Origin: Desulforamulus profundi
GTDB lineage: Bacteria; Bacillota_B; Desulfotomaculia; Desulfotomaculales; Desulfotomaculaceae
Length of the DNA: 64,000 bases
Direction: 5' to 3'
Assembly: GCF_002607855.1 (NCBI RefSeq)
Contig: NZ_AWQQ01000049.1
Coordinates: 35,925 to 99,924 of the forward strand
Every line of letters begins with the position of its first letter. The first letter of the stretch is position 1. Under the pieces are notes generated by a model. The model saw only the letters and a list, made by a program, of their open reading frames with translations. It did no database searches and was not told where the DNA came from. Below are positions 46,543 through 55,568 of this stretch, piece after piece. A program made the translations under genes and the position numbers.

Positions 46543-47782
46543 TTATTTCCCTTGCAAAAAGTGTTTGGCCATCTTTAAAGCGGCATTGACCGTGCCGTTA
46601 CGAATGGCTTTCCTCTCCCCGGGAAAACGGTACTCCCGGAAGCAAACCCCCGTGGGCGAGGACAATGCAATATAAACCAGCCCCACCGGTTTTCCCTCGG
46701 AGGAAGTGGGACCCGCCACCCCCGTGACGGACAGACCAATGCTGCTGCCCAGTTCCCTGCGAACCCCTTCTGCCATGGCAATGGCGGTTTGACGGCTCAC
46801 CGCCCCGAATTGTTCCAAAATCTCCGGGGGAACGCCCAGGATTTTTTCTTTGACCCTGCTATTGTAGGCAATAACGCCTCCCACCAGGTAACGGGAAGCA
46901 CCGGGAATATCGGACAACCGCGCCTCAATTAAACCACCGGTGCAGGATTCAGCCACCCCGATGGTTAGCCCGGCATCAATCAGGAGCTGCCCCACCACCT
47001 GTTCGATTTTTTCATCGTCTTCGGCAAAAATATATTGGAATAACCTGCGCCGAACCAGATCAGACAAATTCCGGACCAGGCTGGAGGCCTCTTCCAGGGT
47101 CGACCCCTGTCCGGTAATCCGGATCTCCACCAATCCGGGCTGCACCAAAAAGGCAATTTCAGGATTGCCCATACCGCATAAATCGTAGATCAGTTCCTGA
47201 ACGGAGCTTTCTCCGATACCGGTCAGTTTAAAGGTCTTGGAAGTACACAGGGTCCCCCTGTGGGGCAAACTGTTCAAATAGGACACCACGGAGTTTTCAA
47301 ACATGGTTTCCAGTTCCCAGGGCGGTCCGGGTAAAATGATGATGGCTTTTTTATCGACCTCGACGATGGCACCCGGGGCGGTTCCCCTGGTGTTGGGCAA
47401 AATCCTGGCGCTCCGGGAAATAGGCCTGTTTGGTATTGTTGGCCGGCATTTCCATGCCTCTTTTGGCAAAGTAATCCTTAATGGCCTGGAGGGATGCCTC
47501 ATCCAGCTTCATATCCAGTTCCAGTACTTCCGCTACCGTTTCTTTGGTCAGGTCATCAATGGTCGGCCCCAGACCCCCGGTAATAAAGATAAGGTCAGAC
47601 CGCTCCAAGGCCTGGAGCAGCACCAGACCCATGCGGCCCCAGTAGTCTCCCACCGTTGTGTGTTGTATAACTTCGATTCCCATCTCCGTCAGGCGTCTGC
47701 CTAAATACTGGGCATGGGAATTTAATACTTCACCCACCAACAATTCTGTACCGGTAAAAATGATTTCTGCCTGCACACGCAT
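46543..47782 (-). CDS. cinA: Competence/damage-inducible protein CinA (frame broken near 47410)
   Basis: NMN amidohydrolase/ADP-ribose pyrophosphatase protein. N-terminal MoaB-like domain: [40 protein letters not shown]. The break lies at PE|ARILPN where two G bases appear missing (GAGCGCC for GAGGGCGCC); it resumes [20 protein letters not shown] and [12 protein letters not shown]. The C-terminal CinA domain has [20 protein letters not shown] and [20 protein letters not shown]. About 414 residues, normal. ATG 47782 is preceded by AAAGG. Precedes the helicase gene by 19 bases. Confidence 0.93.
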
Positions 47783-47919
47783 CACCTTTTTCTTGCTTTA
47801 TCCTTTAGTTATTCGCCGGTACTACCAATTTCCCTTCACAAATATTGAGAAAAGCATGCTATACACCAATTCCTGGCTGTCTTGCTCCTGACAGTGGAAT
47901 TAAGTCTTTATGAAGCAGC

Positions 47920-47947
47920 AAAAGAGACCAAAGATTGGTCTCTTTTA
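47920..47947. terminator. Terminator after the FtsH-like gene
   Basis: AAAGAGACCAA pairs with TTGGTCTCTTT, T-tract after both arms. Confidence 0.85.
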
Positions 47948-47968
47948 TGGTTTCCAGATATTATCAAT

Positions 47969-49456
47969 TTATGCAGCGGCCGGGGCCAGCATCAATGCTC
48001 TGAATTCCTCGCCGGAAATCTTTTCTTTTTCCAGCAGAACAGCCATGGTAGAATTCAAAAACTCCTGATGCTGTTTCATCGACTCAAAGACCCGCTGCTC
48101 CTGTTCCTTGATAATTTCAGAAACCACGTTGTGCTTCATTTCTCCGGGAAGGCTTTCCAAACGAACCACGCCCAGCTTGGACATGCCGGACTTGATCATG
48201 GTCTCTGCCGTATGCAGGGCTTTTTCGTAGTCGTTGGAAGCGCCGGTGCTGCGGTTGCCGTAAACAATTTCCTCCGCCACCGCCCCTGCCAGCATAATGG
48301 CAATTTGATTTTCCAGGTAGTCCTTGGTGTATAAATAGGTATCGTCCTCGGGGTTTTGACGCATGTAGCCCAAGGCGCCACCCCTGGAAGTCACGGTCAG
48401 GGTTGAGACCGATCCCGGGCGCACCAGCTCGCTGATCAGGGCATGGCCGATCTCATGCACAGCCACCCGCTTCAGTTCTTCGGGGTTGGGCCGGCGGTCC
48501 AGCTTTTCGCCCATAATCACTTTGTCGACGGCCTCATGGAAATGACGGTAATGGATTTTCTTTAAGCCCTCCCGCATAGCCAGAATGGCCGCTTCGTTGG
48601 CCAGACTTTCCAGGTGGGCGCCGGAAAAACCAAAGGTCTCTTTGGCCACCTGGGAAAGGTCCACATCCTCGGCCATGGGTTTGTTGCGGGTATGCAGTTT
48701 GAGAATTTCCAAGCGGCCTGTTTTATCCGGCAGATCCACTTTCACCTGGCGGTCAAAGCGTCCCGGACGCAGCAGGGCCGGGTCCATCATATCCACCCGG
48801 TTGGTGGCGGCCATAATCAAAAGCCGCACGCTGTCATCCACCTTCAGTCCGTCCATTTCCACCAGCAGGGCATTCAGGGTCTGGTCATATTCCATATGAC
48901 TGGAATTTTGACCCCGTTTGGCTGCCAAAACCTCAATCTCATCAATGAAGATAATGGCATTTCTCCTTTTTTGTTTGGTAGCGGTTTCCCGGGCCGTTTG
49001 GAACAGCTTGCGAACCCTTTGGGCCCCCACACCGGCATACATTTCCACGAAATCCGAACCGCTGGCAGAAACAAACACCGAATCGGTGTAGCTGGCAGCG
49101 GCCCTGGCCATCAGGGTTTTACCCGTTCCCGGCGGTCCGGTCATTAAGATTCCTTTAAGGGGACGGATACCCAATCTCTGAATTTCTTTATGGTTTCTGA
49201 TAAAATCCAGGGCCTCTTTCAGTTCCTTGATGGCGGTAGCCTGTCCGCCGATATCATCAAAGGAAATTTCCTGCCGTTTGGGAACCGCAGGAGAATTGCC
49301 GAACCCCGATTTCACCATGCCCCTGGCACTGGTCAGGTAAAAAAGCGCCCCCCCAAAGGCCAGCAGAAAAATAAAAGGGGTTATATCATAGCCCGCCGTC
49401 GCACCAAAGACCAGCAGTGCGGCGCCCAGGCCGATACTAATTTCTTTTAGCAACAT
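47969..49456 (-). CDS. FtsH-like AAA+ zinc metalloprotease
   Basis: A 495-residue membrane AAA protease, shorter than canonical FtsH (about 600) because its N-terminal extracytoplasmic domain is missing: two close TM helices (about 5-25, 28-45) lead straight to FDDIGGQATAIKELKEALDF. Walker A GPPGTGKTLM, Walker B IIFIDEIEVL, SRH TNRVDMMDPALLRPGRFDRQ, the zinc motif HEIGHALISEL and the third ligand region are present. The ATG at 49456 has AAGGAGG six bases upstream. Overlaps a membrane-anchored unknown gene by 20 bases. Such short FtsH homologues occur in spore-forming Clostridia; the target is unknown. Confidence 0.9.
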   Translation of the reverse strand: MLLKEISIGLGAALLVFGATAGYDITPFIFLLAFGGALFYLTSARGMVKSGFGNSPAVPKRQEISFDDIGGQATAIKELKEALDFIRNHKEIQRLGIRPLKGILMTGPPGTGKTLMARAAASYTDSVFVSASGSDFVEMYAGVGAQRVRKLFQTARETATKQKRRNAIIFIDEIEVLAAKRGQNSSHMEYDQTLNALLVEMDGLKVDDSVRLLIMAATNRVDMMDPALLRPGRFDRQVKVDLPDKTGRLEILKLHTRNKPMAEDVDLSQVAKETFGFSGAHLESLANEAAILAMREGLKKIHYRHFHEAVDKVIMGEKLDRRPNPEELKRVAVHEIGHALISELVRPGSVSTLTVTSRGGALGYMRQNPEDDTYLYTKDYLENQIAIMLAGAVAEEIVYGNRSTGASNDYEKALHTAETMIKSGMSKLGVVRLESLPGEMKHNVVSEIIKEQEQRVFESMKQHQEFLNSTMAVLLEKEKISGEEFRALMLAPAAA

Positions 49457-50006
49457 TGGCACCTCCTTGCCAGAAGACCACCTCACCGGGAATTTGTCTG
49501 GGGATAACCTGATGCAGATAATGCCCGTCCGGTTTTGTGATTTGAATGTAAATATTGTTTTGGTCCACAAAGACCTTTCCTTCCGCCCCCTGTTTCCGGG
49601 CAGCTTCCTGGACCTTCAGGGCAACCTCGGGGAAATTCCCCGCCACCTGGGATTGATAAATCACATGGTGGCTCTCATAAAAGGCCTGGTCCAGTGAGGG
49701 GTCGGTTTCACTGACAAATTCCAGTTGATAAGGTGTCTTACCCATAACCTGACCCGTCAACTGGTTGATTTCCTGATAAGCATCCATTAAGTTAACTGTA
49801 TCTTTCGATAATTTAACTTTAACCACAGATTTTGTGGAATTCTCTTCAACCTTAAAGTCCTCTACCAGTTTGTTTTCGGCCAGAACCTTGTTTAACGGCT
49901 TCTGAAAATTGTATTCTTGATAAGCCCACTGCCCGCCAAAGGCCAGGGCCAGTCCGCAAACAAAGGCCAAAAAAATAACCGGAAGCTTAAGGCCGTGCCA
50001 TTGCAT
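49437..50006 (-). CDS. Membrane-anchored protein coupled to the FtsH-like gene
   Basis: About 189 residues with one N-terminal TM/signal anchor (LPVIFLAFVCGLALAFGG, about 7-25) and an extracytoplasmic alpha/beta domain containing VEDFKVEENSTKSVVKVKLS, LEFVSETDPSLDQAFYESHH and GKVFVDQNNIYIQITKPDGH. The stop overlaps the FtsH-like start by 20 bases, so the two are coupled and probably work together; it may be the missing periplasmic part of the protease. The start ATG at 50006 has GGAAAGG nine bases upstream. No family recognised. Confidence 0.65.
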   Translation of the reverse strand: MQWHGLKLPVIFLAFVCGLALAFGGQWAYQEYNFQKPLNKVLAENKLVEDFKVEENSTKSVVKVKLSKDTVNLMDAYQEINQLTGQVMGKTPYQLEFVSETDPSLDQAFYESHHVIYQSQVAGNFPEVALKVQEAARKQGAEGKVFVDQNNIYIQITKPDGHYLHQVIPRQIPGEVVFWQGGANVAKRN

Positions 50007-50101
50007 AGCCATCATCCTTTCCAGTATTAGTACTGCTCATATGCTATACCATTATACCATGATCGTATATACGATTCTTTATGAAACCATTGGAAATAAA
50101 A

Positions 50102-50130
50102 AGCCTTAAGGCAACTAATCACCCTAAGGC
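50102..50130 (-). terminator. Second terminator after pgsA
   Basis: GCCTTA and TAAGGC flank a 16-base loop; TTTTTATTTC follows on the minus strand. Tandem with the next hairpin. Confidence 0.7.
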
Positions 50131-50140
50131 AAGCATAGTA

Positions 50141-50166
50141 AAAACGCCCGGGGAAGACCCGGACGT
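50141..50166 (-). terminator. First terminator after pgsA
   Basis: ACGTCCGGG and CCCGGGCGT around TCTTC, followed by TTTTTAC on the minus strand. Confidence 0.88.
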
Positions 50167-50189
50167 CCTATCCTTTCTTTTCATATCTT

Positions 50190-50735
50190 CTAATATTCAC
50201 CTTTTTTTAACAAATGCCAGCCTTTGGACACATAGTCGACGCCGGACCAAATGGTGAAGAAGACGGCCACCGCCATGGCGATCTTGCCCAGGTCAAAACC
50301 GAGGAATTGTAAGGTAACATTATGCAAAAACATGACCACAATGGCGATAATTTGGGTCACAGTCTTCCATTTCCCTAGTTTGCTGGCGGAGATCACCACA
50401 CCTTCGGCAGCGGCAATGGCCCTGAGGCCGGTGACCATAAACTCCCGGCCGATAATCAGCACCGCCACCCAGGCCGATAGTTTTCCCAGTTCCACCAGCA
50501 CGATCAGAGCCGCGGAAACCAGCAGTTTATCCGCCAGGGGGTCCATAAACTTGCCCAGGGTGGTAACCTGCTTATTTTTGCGGGCAATATAGCCGTCCAG
50601 CCCGTCTGTACTGGCGGCCAGCACGAAGACACCGGCGGCGATGATATCTCCGTATTTAATTTTAAGGGTGACAACAGCCAGAAAGACAGGAATTAAAAAC
50701 ATTCTGGCCAGCGTCAGTCGGTTGGGCAAATTCAT
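50190..50735 (-). CDS. pgsA: CDP-diacylglycerol-glycerol-3-phosphate 3-phosphatidyltransferase PgsA
   Basis: Makes phosphatidylglycerol phosphate in the membrane. 181 residues with the CDP-alcohol phosphotransferase motif DGxxAR-x8-Gx3D: STDGLDGYIARKNKQVTTLG then KFMDPLADKL (about 40-70). Four to five membrane helices. MNLPNRLTLARMFLIPVFL is the canonical start. Its ATG overlaps the rimO stop by four bases (ATGA). Intact; ended by two terminators. Confidence 0.95.
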   Translation of the reverse strand: MNLPNRLTLARMFLIPVFLAVVTLKIKYGDIIAAGVFVLAASTDGLDGYIARKNKQVTTLGKFMDPLADKLLVSAALIVLVELGKLSAWVAVLIIGREFMVTGLRAIAAAEGVVISASKLGKWKTVTQIIAIVVMFLHNVTLQFLGFDLGKIAMAVAVFFTIWSGVDYVSKGWHLLKKGEY

Positions 50736-52064
50736 TGGGCCAACTCTCCCATCAAATCATACTCTAAGGCCCTGTTAATTTTCACTTTGACAATCTCCCC
50801 AATGGCCAAAGGCCTGGGCTGGTGAGCTCCACCGTACCGTCAATCTCCGGGGCGTCAAAGGAAGAACGACCGGCATAAACCCCTTTGCCGGGGTCCACCG
50901 CTTCTTCCACCAGAACTTCCAGTTCCTGCCCGATGCGTTTCCTGTTTTGGGCCAGAGAGATTTCCCGCTGCAAGGTCATAGCCCGGTGATAGCGTTCCTG
51001 TTTAATCCGGCCATGGACCTGATTCTGCATCTCCGCAGCGGGGGTTCCTTCTTCCTGGGAATAGGTAAAAACACCGGCCCGGTCAAATTTCATTTCTGCC
51101 ATAAAGTCCAGCAGTTCTTGAAAATGTTCTTCGGTTTCCCCGGGAAAACCAACAATAAAGGAAGTTCTGATAACGATTTCCGGTATCTCCCGCCGTAGGC
51201 TTTCAATTAACTCACGGGCCTGCTGCTTGGTAACCGGGCGCCGCATGGCCCGCAGAATGTCATCTGCAGCATGCTGCAGGGGCAAATCAATATACTTGCA
51301 GACATTGGGTGTTTCGGCGATGGCTTTAATTAAGTCCTGGGTGAACCGGTTGGGATAGCAGTACAGTAAACGAATCCATTGCAGACCGGGGGTAGGTCCC
51401 AGTTTACGAACCAATGCAGCCAGGCGGTATTCATCGTAAAGATCAAGCCCGTAGCGGGTGGTGTCCTGGGCGATTAAGATAATTTCTTTGGCCCCGTTCC
51501 CCACCAGCCTTTTTACTTCCGCCCCGATGGATTCCATGGTCCTGCTGCGAAACCGGCCTCTGATATCGGGAATGGCACAATAGGCGCAGCGATTATCGCA
51601 GCTTCGGCAATTTTTACATAGGCCGTATGGGCAGGGGTACTCAGTAATCTTGGGGCGTGCTCGTCGTAGATATACAACGGATCATTGATGTGGGAACTTC
51701 GCTGCCTGTGGCCCAGGGCGTTATCGACAACGGTAACAATCTCGCTGATATGACCCGGTCCCACCATGGCGTCAATTTCCGGGATCTCCTCCATCAGTTC
51801 CTGGTGGTAGCGCTGGGCCAGGCAGCCGGTGACGATGAGAGCACGACATTTGCCCTTTTCTTTATAGCGGGCCAATTCAAAGATATGTCGTATGGATTCC
51901 TCCTTGGCAGCTTGGATAAAACCGCAGGTGTTAACGATTAATACTTCCGCATCTGCTTCCTTGGTGGTTATGTGATAGTTGGCCTCCCGCAGCATGCCCA
52001 GCATAACCTCTGAGTCTACCAGGTTTTTGGGGCAACCCAAACTGACAAATCCTATGGTGGGCAT
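50732..52064 (-). CDS. rimO: Ribosomal protein uS12 methylthiotransferase RimO (two frame breaks)
   Basis: Radical-SAM methylthiotransferase acting on Asp of S12. N-terminal FVSLGCPKNLVDSEVMLGML and NTCGFIQAAKEESI hold cluster cysteines. One G is missing near 51602; the repaired frame gives CDNRCAYCAIPDIRGRFRSR, the radical-SAM motif of RimO. YCYPNRFTQDLI, LPLQHAADDILRAMRR and [16 protein letters not shown] follow. A second missing base near 50818 hides the TRAM end (RPLAIGEIVKVKINRALEYD) and true stop at 50732. About 444 residues. ATG 52064 follows AAAGGAAA. Coupled to pgsA. Confidence 0.94.
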
Positions 52065-52138
52065 TAACGTTTCCTTTCGCATTATAAAAAATATTCTTAA
52101 ATAGTATAAATCAGCGGGATAAACCTGTCAAAGCTAAA

Positions 52139-52639
52139 CTAAAACGTTCTATAGTTGGTAAACTCAACGGGAATATTTAATTCCATCCCCTTCACCACGG
52201 CGATGGCTGCCTGCAAATCATCCCTGTTTTTCCCGGCAACCCTCACCTGATCTCCCTGAACGGAAGCCTGTACTTTGACTTTGCTGTCCTTAATGGCCTT
52301 GACAATTTTTTTGGCGATGTCCTGTTCAATTCCCTGCACCAGGGTAACCACCTGACGTACGGTATCGCCCGCTGCCGGTTCTATTTTGCCGTAGCGCAGC
52401 GCCTTTAGATTTACTCCTCGTTTGACCAATTTGCTTTCTAATATATCTATGACGTTGCGAAGTTTAAAATCATCATCACTGATTAATGTAATTTCCGGTT
52501 TCCCCTCAAAAATAATTTTGCTTTTACTTCCTTTAAAATCAAACCGGTTTTCTATTTCTCTTAAAGTCTGGTTGACGGCGTTTAAAACTTCCTGCATATC
52601 CACACGACTGACAATATCAAAACTATTTTCCTTTGCCAC
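52139..52639 (-). CDS. yajQ: YajQ family nucleotide-binding protein
   Basis: A 166-residue protein of the YajQ family, some of which bind c-di-GMP. The GTG start at 52639 ([17 protein letters not shown]) has GGGAGG ten bases upstream. [80 protein letters not shown] and the [10 protein letters not shown] end match the family throughout. Two ferredoxin-like folds. Intact, single gene, divergent from the DprA-like gene. Confidence 0.93.
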   Translation of the reverse strand: MAKENSFDIVSRVDMQEVLNAVNQTLREIENRFDFKGSKSKIIFEGKPEITLISDDDFKLRNVIDILESKLVKRGVNLKALRYGKIEPAAGDTVRQVVTLVQGIEQDIAKKIVKAIKDSKVKVQASVQGDQVRVAGKNRDDLQAAIAVVKGMELNIPVEFTNYRTF

Positions 52640-52751
52640 TTGTGACGACCTCCCTGTGCATACTTTTAAATAATACAAATTATATCATAATGGATAATGT
52701 TGTCAAAAATTTCGATGGTTTTGTTATAATGGTTTTTGGAGGGATCATAAA

Positions 52752-53333
52752 ATGAAATTCAACTATCTGGGAACATTCCCCCACGATCAAGATATTATTG
52801 CCATTATAGGGCCCAGGAGGCCCGCTCCCGGGTCTCCGTCCTCGGAAATACAGCAGCACCAGCGCGACTGTGCCATGGCTTACAAGCTTGCCGGGGAGGC
52901 GGCCAAGAAAGGCATCGTGGTTTTATCCGGCTTGGCCTCGGGAATTGATACAGCCGCCCATTGGGGATGTTTGGATGCAGGAGGCATCACCGTGGCAGTG
53001 GTCCCCTTCGGGCTGCAGGCGGCCGTCTTCCCCCCGGAGAATAAATCCCTGTACCAAAGCATTGTTGCCCGGGGCGGCTGCATTGTCAGCCAGTTTGACC
53101 TGGGTCAGCCTGCTGTAAAATGGACCTTTGTGGCCCGGGACAAAACACAGGCCCAGCTGTCCAAGAAAATCCTGGTGGTGGGCACCTTCCCGCCCAACGG
53201 GGTGATTGCCGGAGGCACCAAACATTGTGCCAGGTGGGCCAGAAAAATGGAAAAACCATTATACCATTACCGTGAAATAAACGGCCAATATACCATCTTC
53301 CAGGATAATGACGTACAAATAATAAATTATTGA
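52752..53333 (+). CDS. Short DprA/SMF-like protein
   Basis: A 193-residue Rossmann-fold protein like the core of DprA, the loader of RecA on incoming single-stranded DNA. Visible: IAIIGPRRP (usual GSR/GPR start), KGIVVLSGLASGIDTAAHWG, AVVPFGLQAAVFPPENKSLY, QFDLGQPAVKWTFVARDKTQ, and GVIAGGTKHCARWA replacing the usual GS/GTxHTA loop. It lacks the N-terminal SAM and C-terminal winged-helix parts of full DprA (about 360 residues), as in LOG/DprA-related proteins. TGGAGGG precedes the ATG. Not in the normal dprA-topA context, so role is unsure. Confidence 0.75.
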   Translation: MKFNYLGTFPHDQDIIAIIGPRRPAPGSPSSEIQQHQRDCAMAYKLAGEAAKKGIVVLSGLASGIDTAAHWGCLDAGGITVAVVPFGLQAAVFPPENKSLYQSIVARGGCIVSQFDLGQPAVKWTFVARDKTQAQLSKKILVVGTFPPNGVIAGGTKHCARWARKMEKPLYHYREINGQYTIFQDNDVQIINY

Positions 53334-53368
53334 AGTGTTATAAGCATTAAAGTAAGGAAAACCTGGCC

Positions 53369-53406
53369 ATACTAAACCTGCTGTCGGAAACAGGTTTAGT
53401 ATTTTT
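53369..53406 (+). terminator. Terminator after the DprA-like gene
   Basis: ATACTAAACCTG pairs with CAGGTTTAGTAT, followed by TTTTT. Confidence 0.9.
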
Positions 53407-53513
53407 AGGCATTTAAAATGTGTCAATGTCTTACTATTCAAATTATTTTACTTTTGTTGCAATATTTTTCACGATCTACTACTATATTGAAAAGATTTCA
53501 AAGGGGTATGCCT

Positions 53514-53777
53514 ATGGTTTATGTGAGAAGACTTTCTTTAGAGGAAATTGTTGATCTTGAGTGGCTGGCGATGCTGGTGGACCAGGTTTTGGAATACAAC
53601 AACTATACCGTTCTATTGGAAGAAAAACATTTAAAGATGATTCAGCTTGCCGTTAACGGCTCTCTGGATATCGAAACCATTGCCAGTTATGTTGTGGATT
53701 ATTTATCTCCGGAAGCGATTCATTTCAACTATCAATACAAAGAAGTCCTCGGTTTGGACCAGGACGAGGTGGTTTGA
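53514..53777 (+). CDS. Small acidic protein, unknown
   Basis: An 87-residue soluble protein: MVYVRRLSLEEIVDLEWLAM, then VLEYNNYTVLLEEKHLKMIQ and SYVVDYLSPEAIHFNYQYKE, ending in acidic LDQDEVV. AAAGGGG lies seven bases before the ATG at 53514. No family recognised. Followed by a tiny membrane gene with its own promoter starting inside this gap. Confidence 0.55.
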   Translation: MVYVRRLSLEEIVDLEWLAMLVDQVLEYNNYTVLLEEKHLKMIQLAVNGSLDIETIASYVVDYLSPEAIHFNYQYKEVLGLDQDEVV

Positions 53778-53811
53778 TTAGTGTTTTTATGTTCTTTTTG
53801 TTGCAAATTAC

Positions 53812-53840
53812 TTGGCCAGTTAGCATAAATGTGGTATACT
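53812..53840 (+). promoter_or_regulatory. Promoter of the 51-residue membrane gene
   Basis: TTGGCC, 17-base spacer, TATACT with an extended TGG before the -10. Confidence 0.65.
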
Positions 53841-53873
53841 TCTTGCCAAAAAGTACAAGGTGGTTGCAGTTCT

Positions 53874-54029
53874 TTGAACAGAAAATTAAATTGGCGATTG
53901 ATCTTAAGTGCGGTTGGTTTCTTATTAATTGGCGTCAGCATGTTTTTTCCCAAGGAAACCTGGCTGATTATCTCCGGAGCGCTTTTGTTCGGGATCGGCA
54001 TGATCCGAAAACCCAAAAAACGTAAATAG
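53874..54029 (+). CDS. Two-TM small membrane protein, unknown
   Basis: A 51-residue protein: basic NRKLNWR start, two hydrophobic helices (LILSAVGFLLIGVSMFF and WLIISGALLFGIGMI) split by PKET, and a basic tail RKPKKRK. TTG start with AAGGTGG nine bases upstream. Own promoter and terminator. Function unknown. Confidence 0.6.
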   Translation: MNRKLNWRLILSAVGFLLIGVSMFFPKETWLIISGALLFGIGMIRKPKKRK

Positions 54030-54033
54030 AAAA

Positions 54034-54068
54034 AATACTCGGGACTTGTACCCGGGTATTTTCTTTTT
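54034..54068 (+). terminator. Terminator after the two-TM gene
   Basis: AATACTCGGG pairs with CCCGGGTATT, followed by TTCTTTTTTT. Confidence 0.88.
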
Positions 54069-54172
54069 TTCCTATTGGTAAGAATTTGCAGCCTATAACC
54101 GCTGTAAATAGAGAGTAAAAATGGGGCGTTGAAGGTAGAATAGTAAAAAATGACCTGGAGGTGAACCTCATA

Positions 54173-54358
54173 ATGAGAGATAGCACCTGGAGATACCCCA
54201 ACTTTGGTTTTTGGGCCGTTCACGTTGCTTCCCTGGCTGCCATGGGCTACCTGGCTTACAAAGCAGCTGACTGCAGGTACGATGCAGATGATGCCGAAAA
54301 CCGGGCCTTTGCCGAGAGAATGCCCAAGAACAGAGAACCTCAGGCAGACCAATTCTAA
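54173..54358 (+). CDS. Small membrane protein, unknown
   Basis: A 61-residue protein starting MRDSTWRYPNFGFWAVHVAS with one hydrophobic helix (about 12-30), then an acidic/basic tail (RYDADDAENRAFAERMPKNR). GGAGGTGA lies upstream of the ATG at 54173. Followed by a terminator. No family recognised. Confidence 0.6.
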   Translation: MRDSTWRYPNFGFWAVHVASLAAMGYLAYKAADCRYDADDAENRAFAERMPKNREPQADQF

Positions 54359-54361
54359 GAT

Positions 54362-54389
54362 AACCCGACTTCGGTCGGGTTGTTTTTTG
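54362..54389 (+). terminator. Terminator
   Basis: AACCCGAC-TTCG-GTCGGGTT, then GTTTTTT. Confidence 0.92.
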
Positions 54390-54459
54390 ATGCTGATTAA
54401 AACACAAATAAGAAAGGGTTTTTTCGCGCATCGGAGAAAATTTAATATGGGGTGATAAG

Positions 54460-54767
54460 ATGCATATAATATGGCTGGTACTAGGACTGCTTGGTGCCAT
54501 ATGGATCTTCTGGGACACGCGGAAACAGGGTTATCCCCTGGAATCTTCGGTGCGTTGGGCCATTGGGACTTTTTTTGTACCGGCGGCTGTAATCCCATTC
54601 TACCTTTTGCAGTCCAATTTTCGATCTAAATATCACAGGCAGCAAAAAGGGGCAAGCCCCAGGACGTCACCTCCGATATGCAGGTGAGGTGTCCCCACTG
54701 CGGGGAATTTTACCAGGGTAATCCGGAAAAATGCCCCCATTGCAAAACTGTGCTGAAAGACGAATAA
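54460..54767 (+). CDS. Membrane protein with C-terminal zinc ribbon (frame broken near 54659)
   Basis: About 102 residues. Two N-terminal membrane helices (MHIIWLVLGLLGAIWIFW; WAIGTFFVPAAVIPFYLLQ) and, after one missing C in AGCCCCAGG, a zinc ribbon CPHCGEFYQGNPEKCPHC with a short tail. The straight frame ends at 54687 in a non-protein-like sequence. GGGGTGA precedes the ATG. Function unknown; such PLDN-type (two-helix) plus ribbon proteins are common in Clostridia. Confidence 0.65.
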
Positions 54768-54801
54768 GGAGCCGGCTGGCCCCTTATATCTTTAATGATT
54801 T

Positions 54802-55568
54802 TTACCCCTGGGTTATGTTAGGTTCTTCTCCTGCACTGAAAGTCTTTTTAGAAACCTTGCCGCTTTCACCCAGACGGCCCAGCTCTTTGCCGTTTACGTT
54901 AACTTCCACCGCTCCGGCGTTCCCGACGTGCAGGTAGATTTTTTCCTCTGCTTGAAAATCTTTTGTTTCACCTGGATTCACTGTGCCGGTAAAAACCGTT
55001 TTCCCATCGGCAACAATCTGCATCCAGCTTTGACCGTCCGTTACCTTCAGCACTACCCGGACTCCTTCAACCTGCTGGGGCGGTTGGTTTGCCTGGGGTG
55101 GATTGTCAGGGGCCGGGTTGGTATCGGGGGGATATTATTCGGATTTTCAGCGGGTGGTTGTTGTACGGTCTTGGGTAATTCCGGCTTGTTGTCTTCGGGG
55201 CGGTCGCCGATATTATACAGGGCGTTAAAGGCTAACAAGGAGATTAGGGCCACACCCGCAGCCACATACCTCCATTTTTTGCTTCCTGTGTCCGTGGGCT
55301 CCGCTTCATGTTTATCCTTTTCAACTTCCGGTGGGGCTTCATTGTTTATTTGACTGAACTCGTTCATGATCTCTTCGGTATCCAATTCCAGAAACTTGGC
55401 ATAGGTCCTGAGAAAGGCCTTGGCGTATACCTGTCCAGGTAAAACAGCAAAATTCTCTTTTTCTAAAGCCTCCAGATATTTGGCCCGGATTTTGGTTGCT
55501 TCCTCCAAATACTCAAACGAATAGCCCTTCTTGATCCGCGCATTCCTCAAGACTTCCCCGATTGACAT
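54802..55568 (-). CDS. rodZ: RodZ-like cytoskeletal HTH membrane protein (frame broken near 55128)
   Basis: About 255 residues. N-terminal HTH_25 domain MSIGEVLRNARIKKGYSFEY ... VYAKAFLRTYAKFLELD, an acidic linker, a TM helix (YVAAGVALISLLAFNALY, about 108-125), a Pro/Asn/Gln-rich segment in which one C is missing from a C-run, then a beta-rich DUF4115 domain: VLKVTDGQSWMQIVADGKTV ... KIYLHVGNAGAVEVNVNGKE. RodZ links MreB to the envelope. ATG 55568 has GGAGGTGA. Equivalent to Bacillus ymfM, which lies between spoIIIE and pgsA. Confidence 0.88.
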
